NCBI GenBank assembly: GCA_007119835.1
Contig: SKOX01000085.1
Coordinates: 1-8,675, forward strand
Direction of reading: 5' to 3'
DNA from: Paracoccaceae bacterium
Lineage (GTDB): Bacteria > Pseudomonadota > Alphaproteobacteria > Rhodobacterales > Rhodobacteraceae
DNA length: 8,675 bases
Shown here: in pieces, positions 6,120 through 8,675 of the stretch
Layout of the letters: each line of letters starts with the position of its first letter
How positions within the stretch are numbered: position 1 is the stretch's first letter
Position numbers and translations under genes: made by a program
Notes under the pieces: model-generated
What the model saw: the letters and a program-made list of their open reading frames with translations, nothing else
What the model was told of the DNA's origin: nothing
Databases searched by the model: none

Positions 6120-7526
6120 ATGACACTGGACACCGCCGTCCTCGACCACGCGGTTCGCGATCTCGGCCTTGCGGAGTACGGGCGCAAGGAAATCCAGATC
6201 GCCGAGACCGAGATGCCGGGCCTCATGGCGCTGCGCGAGGAATACGGTGGCGCAAAGCCCCTGACCGGCGCGCGGATCGCTGGCTCGCTCCACATGACCA
6301 TCCAGACGGCCGTGCTGATCGAGACGCTGGTGCATCTCGGCGCCGAGGTGCGCTGGGCGTCGTGCAACATCTATTCGACCCAGAACCATGCGGCTGCGGC
6401 GATCGCGGCGGCGGGCGTGCCGGTCTTCGCGATCAAGGGCGAGAGCCTCGAGGATTACTGGTCCTACACCGACCGGATCTTCGGCTTCGACGGCGGCGCC
6501 AACATGATCCTCGACGACGGCGGCGACGCCACGATGTACATCCTGATCGGCGCACGGGTCGAGGAGGGCGAGGGCAACCTCATCGAGAACCCGACGAGCG
6601 AGGAGGAGGAATACCTCTTCGCGCAGATCAGGAAGCGCATGGCGGCGAGCCCTGGCTGGTTCACCAAGCAGCGCCACGCGATCCGGGGCGTGTCCGAGGA
6701 GACGACGACCGGCGTCCACCGCCTCTACCAGCTCATGGAGAAGGGGCGGCTGCCCTTCCCGGCGATCAACGTCAACGACAGCGTCACCAAGTCGAAATTC
6801 GACAACAAGTACGGCTGCAAGGAAAGCCTCGTCGACGGCATCCGCCGCGCCACCGACACGATGATGGCCGGCAAGGTGGCGGTCGTCGCCGGCTACGGCG
6901 ACGTCGGCAAGGGCTCGGCGGCGTCGCTGCAGGGCGCCGGCGCCCGCGTCGTCGTCACCGAGGTCGACCCGATCTGCGCGCTTCAGGCGGCGATGGACGG
7001 CTTCGAGGTCGTGACGATGGACGACGTCGCGCCCAAGGCCGACATCTTCATCACCGCCACCGGCAACAAGGACGTCATCACCGTCGACCACATGCGGGCG
7101 ATGAAGGACATGGCGATCGTCGGGAACATCGGTCACTTCGACAACGAGATCCAGGTTGCGGCGCTCAAGAACTTCAAGTGGACGAACATCAAGGATCAGG
7201 TGGACATGATCGAGTTTCCCGACGGGAAGCGCATGATCCTCCTGTCCCAGGGCCGGCTCCTCAACCTCGGCAACGCCACCGGCCACCCGTCGTTCGTGAT
7301 GTCTGCCTCGTTCACCAACCAGGTGCTTGCCCAGATCGAGCTCTGGAGCAAGGGCGACCAGTACGAGAACAAGGTCTACGTCCTGCCCAAGCACCTCGAC
7401 GAGAAGGTGGCCCGCCTCCACCTCGGCAAGATCGGCGTCAAGCTTACCGAGCTGCGCCCGGAACAGGCCGATTATATCGGGGTCACTGCAGCGGGACCGT
7501 TCAAACCCGATCACTACCGGTACTGA
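6120..7526 (+). CDS. ahcY: S-adenosylhomocysteine hydrolase (adenosylhomocysteinase)
   Basis: 468 residues. It reversibly hydrolyses S-adenosylhomocysteine to adenosine and homocysteine, relieving product inhibition of methyltransferases in the cytoplasmic methyl cycle. Visible family features are: substrate-side residues around H58 (GSLHMT), 'STQNHAAAA' (86-94), 'LDDGGD' (131-136), 'SEETTTG' (192-198), and K224/D228 in 'TKSKFDN'. The Rossmann NAD site is GYGDVGKG (258-265). '[10 protein letters not shown]' (335-344) and '[11 protein letters not shown]' (380-390) follow. The C-terminal KPDHYRY closes the NAD site of the neighbouring subunit. An insert near 145-190 ('[18 protein letters not shown]...') marks the long bacterial/plant-type form, compared with roughly 430 residues in mammals. 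The start is supported by GGGAG at 6108-6112. All key residues are present, so the enzyme should be active. It is probably its own transcription unit: tandem hairpins lie upstream and a 14-bp stem downstream. Confidence 0.98.
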   Translation: MTLDTAVLDHAVRDLGLAEYGRKEIQIAETEMPGLMALREEYGGAKPLTGARIAGSLHMTIQTAVLIETLVHLGAEVRWASCNIYSTQNHAAAAIAAAGVPVFAIKGESLEDYWSYTDRIFGFDGGANMILDDGGDATMYILIGARVEEGEGNLIENPTSEEEEYLFAQIRKRMAASPGWFTKQRHAIRGVSEETTTGVHRLYQLMEKGRLPFPAINVNDSVTKSKFDNKYGCKESLVDGIRRATDTMMAGKVAVVAGYGDVGKGSAASLQGAGARVVVTEVDPICALQAAMDGFEVVTMDDVAPKADIFITATGNKDVITVDHMRAMKDMAIVGNIGHFDNEIQVAALKNFKWTNIKDQVDMIEFPDGKRMILLSQGRLLNLGNATGHPSFVMSASFTNQVLAQIELWSKGDQYENKVYVLPKHLDEKVARLHLGKIGVKLTELRPEQADYIGVTAAGPFKPDHYRY

Positions 7527-7548
7527 ACTCCGGCCGGCCGTATCGTGC

Positions 7549-7590
7549 CCGCGGGGGCGGCGTTCCGGCGCCGCCCCCGCGGCCGTTTCG
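7549..7590 (+). terminator. Probable terminator of ahcY
   Basis: A 14-bp perfect all-GC stem (7549-7562 with 7569-7582) closes a TTCCGG loop, beginning 22 bases after the ahcY stop. Only a short TTT lies behind it, so the U-tract is weak, but the stem is very stable. A 10-base palindrome CGGCCGGCCG (7531-7540) lies just before it. Confidence 0.7.
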
Positions 7591-7723
7591 GACTGCGACA
7601 GCGGCCGCCCGCAGGACCCGCGCAAAGCGCTGCAACCAAAAGCGATCAGGTGCGTTGGTGGTGCGTAGGATCGATCGTCGCTGAGGCGGCGAGCAAACTT
7701 TGTGCAGCGAAAGAGGTATCATC

Positions 7724-8014
7724 ATGCGACGTATTCTTGCGGCAGCCGCCACCGCCACGCTTCTCGCCTCCAGCCCCGCCCTGGCGCAGGTTGCGGAGGA
7801 GGACACCGCGGCTGTCCAGGACATGGGCATCATGCAGGGCCAGGTCATGGAGATGCGGGAGACGGTGAACACCGAGTTTGCCCGGATCGGGATCGACGCG
7901 GACGCGGGCGACCTCACCCTGACCCAGCTGTCTGAGGTTCTTCTGGTTCTCAACGACGATTCCCTGGAGGGCCAGGATCAGATGGACCAGATCGAGCTCA
8001 TCATGGAGCAGTGA
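7724..8014 (+). CDS. Small secreted acidic protein of unknown function
   Basis: 96 residues. The ATG at 7724 is preceded by AAAGAGG (7710-7716) at good spacing. It starts a strong Sec signal peptide (MRRILAAAATATLLASSPALA, cleavage likely before Gln22). An in-frame ATG at 7700 would add eight residues but has no ribosome site. The mature part, about 75 residues, is strongly acidic and Met/Gln-rich. It has a likely amphipathic helix (MGIMQGQVMEMRETVNTEFARIG) and a second segment 'LTLTQLSEVLLVLNDDSLEGQDQMDQIELIMEQ'. There are no cysteines after the signal, so it is neither a lipoprotein nor disulfide-bonded. I do not recognise the family; it is probably periplasmic or secreted. It stands alone between two stem-loops, so it is likely monocistronic. 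Its promoter is not clear: TAGGAT at 7666-7671 is the best -10-like element, without a good -35. Confidence 0.8.
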   Translation: MRRILAAAATATLLASSPALAQVAEEDTAAVQDMGIMQGQVMEMRETVNTEFARIGIDADAGDLTLTQLSEVLLVLNDDSLEGQDQMDQIELIMEQ

Positions 8015-8053
8015 CGCCTCCGTCCGCGGGAACCCGCGATGTTGTCGACATGT

Positions 8054-8079
8054 GGGCGCCGGGAAGATCCCCGGCGCCC
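8054..8079 (+). terminator. Probable terminator of the small secreted protein gene
   Basis: A 10-bp perfect stem GGGCGCCGGG / CCCGGCGCCC (8054-8063 with 8070-8079) closes a 6-base loop, 40 bases after the stop. The following GCTTCGCGTT is only slightly U-rich. A smaller dyad CGCGGG-AA-CCCGCG (8025-8038) comes just before it. Confidence 0.6.
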
Positions 8080-8130
8080 GCTTCGCGTTGAGAGCAGCCC
8101 CTTGCCGGTGAATGCCGATGGCGTCTAGCT

Positions 8131-8156
8131 GGAACGGGGCGTTTCGGCGTCCCGTT
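8131..8156 (+). promoter_or_regulatory. Candidate EcfG-type promoter before the acyl-CoA dehydrogenase gene
   Basis: GGAAC (8131-8135) and CGTT (8153-8156) are separated by exactly 17 bases, a full match to the alphaproteobacterial EcfG consensus GGAAC-N16/17-cGTT. The start codon is only 19 bases after the -10 element. Transcription from about 8162-8164 would leave a leader of roughly 12-14 bases that just includes the ribosome site (GGAGG, 8167-8171). That is short but workable. No experimental support can be read from the sequence. Confidence 0.4.
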
Positions 8157-8175
8157 GCGTGCCGCCGGAGGAGCT

Positions 8176-8675
8176 ATGGCCTTCAGACCCCCCGTCCCAC
8201 AGATCACGGCCCTTCTTGCCGCGCTCGGCTACGACCGTGTCGCCGCCACGCCCCGCTTCGCCCATGCCGGACCGGAAACCGCCCGCGCCGTCCTGGAACA
8301 GGCAGCCCGCCTCGCGGAGGACGTCCTCGCGCCCCTCAACCGCACCGGCGATACCTGTCCCGCGCGGTTGCAGAGCGGCGTCGTCCACACCCCGCCAGGC
8401 TTTCCCCAAGGTTACGGGGCCATCGCCGACGGTGGCTGGGTTGGTGCCGCAGGCGATCCCGCTCATGGCGGGATGGGGCTGCCACAAGCTCTCTCGGTCT
8501 GCGTGAGCGAGATGTTCGCTGGCGCCTGTCTCGCGCTTCAGACCTGCCCGCTGCTTACCCACAGCATGATCTTGGCGCTCGAGGCCAATGGCAGCGAGGC
8601 GCTGAAGGCGGCCTATCTGCCGATGCTCGTCTCCGGCAGGTGGACCGGGACCATGAACCTGACCGAGCCGCAGGC
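8176..8675 (+). CDS. Acyl-CoA dehydrogenase, DmdC-like subgroup, N-terminal part (3' end outside window)
   Basis: 166 codons are open to the window edge from the ATG at 8176, which follows GGAGG (8167-8171) at a short 4-base spacing. No ATG or GTG start occurs in frame just upstream. The N-terminus has the all-helical acyl-CoA dehydrogenase domain ('ARAVLEQAARLAEDVLAPLNRTGD', about 38-61). 'GWVGAAGDPAHGGMGLP' (about 91-107) and 'WTGTMNLTEPQA' (about 155-166) follow. The last is the start of the FAD/substrate-contacting 'TEPQAGSD' motif. The 'LAPLNRxGD' and 'TPPGFPQGY' segments are typical of the long (about 590-residue) subgroup that includes 3-methylmercaptopropionyl-CoA dehydrogenase (DmdC) of DMSP demethylation and general fatty acyl-CoA dehydrogenases. 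The catalytic glutamate lies beyond the edge, so the substrate cannot be decided here. Confidence 0.88.
   Translation, partial: MAFRPPVPQITALLAALGYDRVAATPRFAHAGPETARAVLEQAARLAEDVLAPLNRTGDTCPARLQSGVVHTPPGFPQGYGAIADGGWVGAAGDPAHGGMGLPQALSVCVSEMFAGACLALQTCPLLTHSMILALEANGSEALKAAYLPMLVSGRWTGTMNLTEPQ

Noticed and set aside
5997..7625. 542-residue antisense frame over ahcY
   Set aside because: It lies opposite a complete and certain ahcY and shows no recognisable protein features.
8029..8053. A third GGAAC (8029-8033) as an EcfG -35 element
   Set aside because: Bases 16-17 positions downstream read TGTG and not CGTT, and the GGAAC is part of the CGCGGG-AA-CCCGCG dyad.
8125..8562. 145-residue minus-strand frame at the right end
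   Set aside because: Shadow of the acyl-CoA dehydrogenase gene, which carries recognisable family motifs in the plus-strand frame.

Overview
The window is GC-rich chromosomal DNA (the GC bias in third codon positions is strong) and looks like a free-living alphaproteobacterium, most likely Rhodobacterales or a close relative. This rests on the acid-rich secreted proteins, the long-insert form of S-adenosylhomocysteine hydrolase, a DmdC-like acyl-CoA dehydrogenase, and motif pairs that fit the alphaproteobacterial general-stress sigma factor. That placement is an inference from gene content, not a phylogeny. No mobile element, CRISPR array, tRNA or rRNA is visible.

Layout. Positions 1-80 hold the C-terminal end of a cold-shock-domain protein, closed by a strong rho-independent terminator (105-138). 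On the minus strand lies a secreted PRC-barrel-like protein (174-842). It is divergent from a three-gene plus-strand operon, with about 410 bases between them. The operon is prkA (1253-3187, AAA+ serine protein kinase family), yeaH (3198-4517, DUF444 with a von Willebrand A-like fold) and spoVR (4510-6000, SpoVR/YcgB family). The genes are 10 bases apart and then overlap by 8, with no internal terminator, so they should be co-transcribed and translationally coupled. A 119-base gap follows, carrying two copies of a small GC hairpin and a widely spaced inverted repeat, and then ahcY (6120-7526), complete, with a 14-bp GC stem behind it. Next comes a small secreted acidic protein of unknown function (7724-8014). 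The window ends inside an acyl-CoA dehydrogenase gene (8176 to beyond 8675).

How the parts relate. prkA-yeaH-spoVR is a widespread bacterial cluster linked to starvation and stationary-phase survival, and its biochemistry is still poorly defined. An AAA+ ATPase next to a MIDAS-bearing VWA protein resembles the MoxR/VWA arrangement that remodels or metallates a client. SpoVR, rich in conserved-looking His/Glu clusters, is a reasonable client candidate. Two motif pairs (912-937 minus, upstream of the PRC-barrel gene; 8131-8156 plus, upstream of the acyl-CoA dehydrogenase) fit the alphaproteobacterial EcfG promoter consensus and may place neighbouring genes in a general stress response. ahcY is a housekeeping methyl-cycle gene; its leader has dyad symmetry that could be an operator or a translational element.
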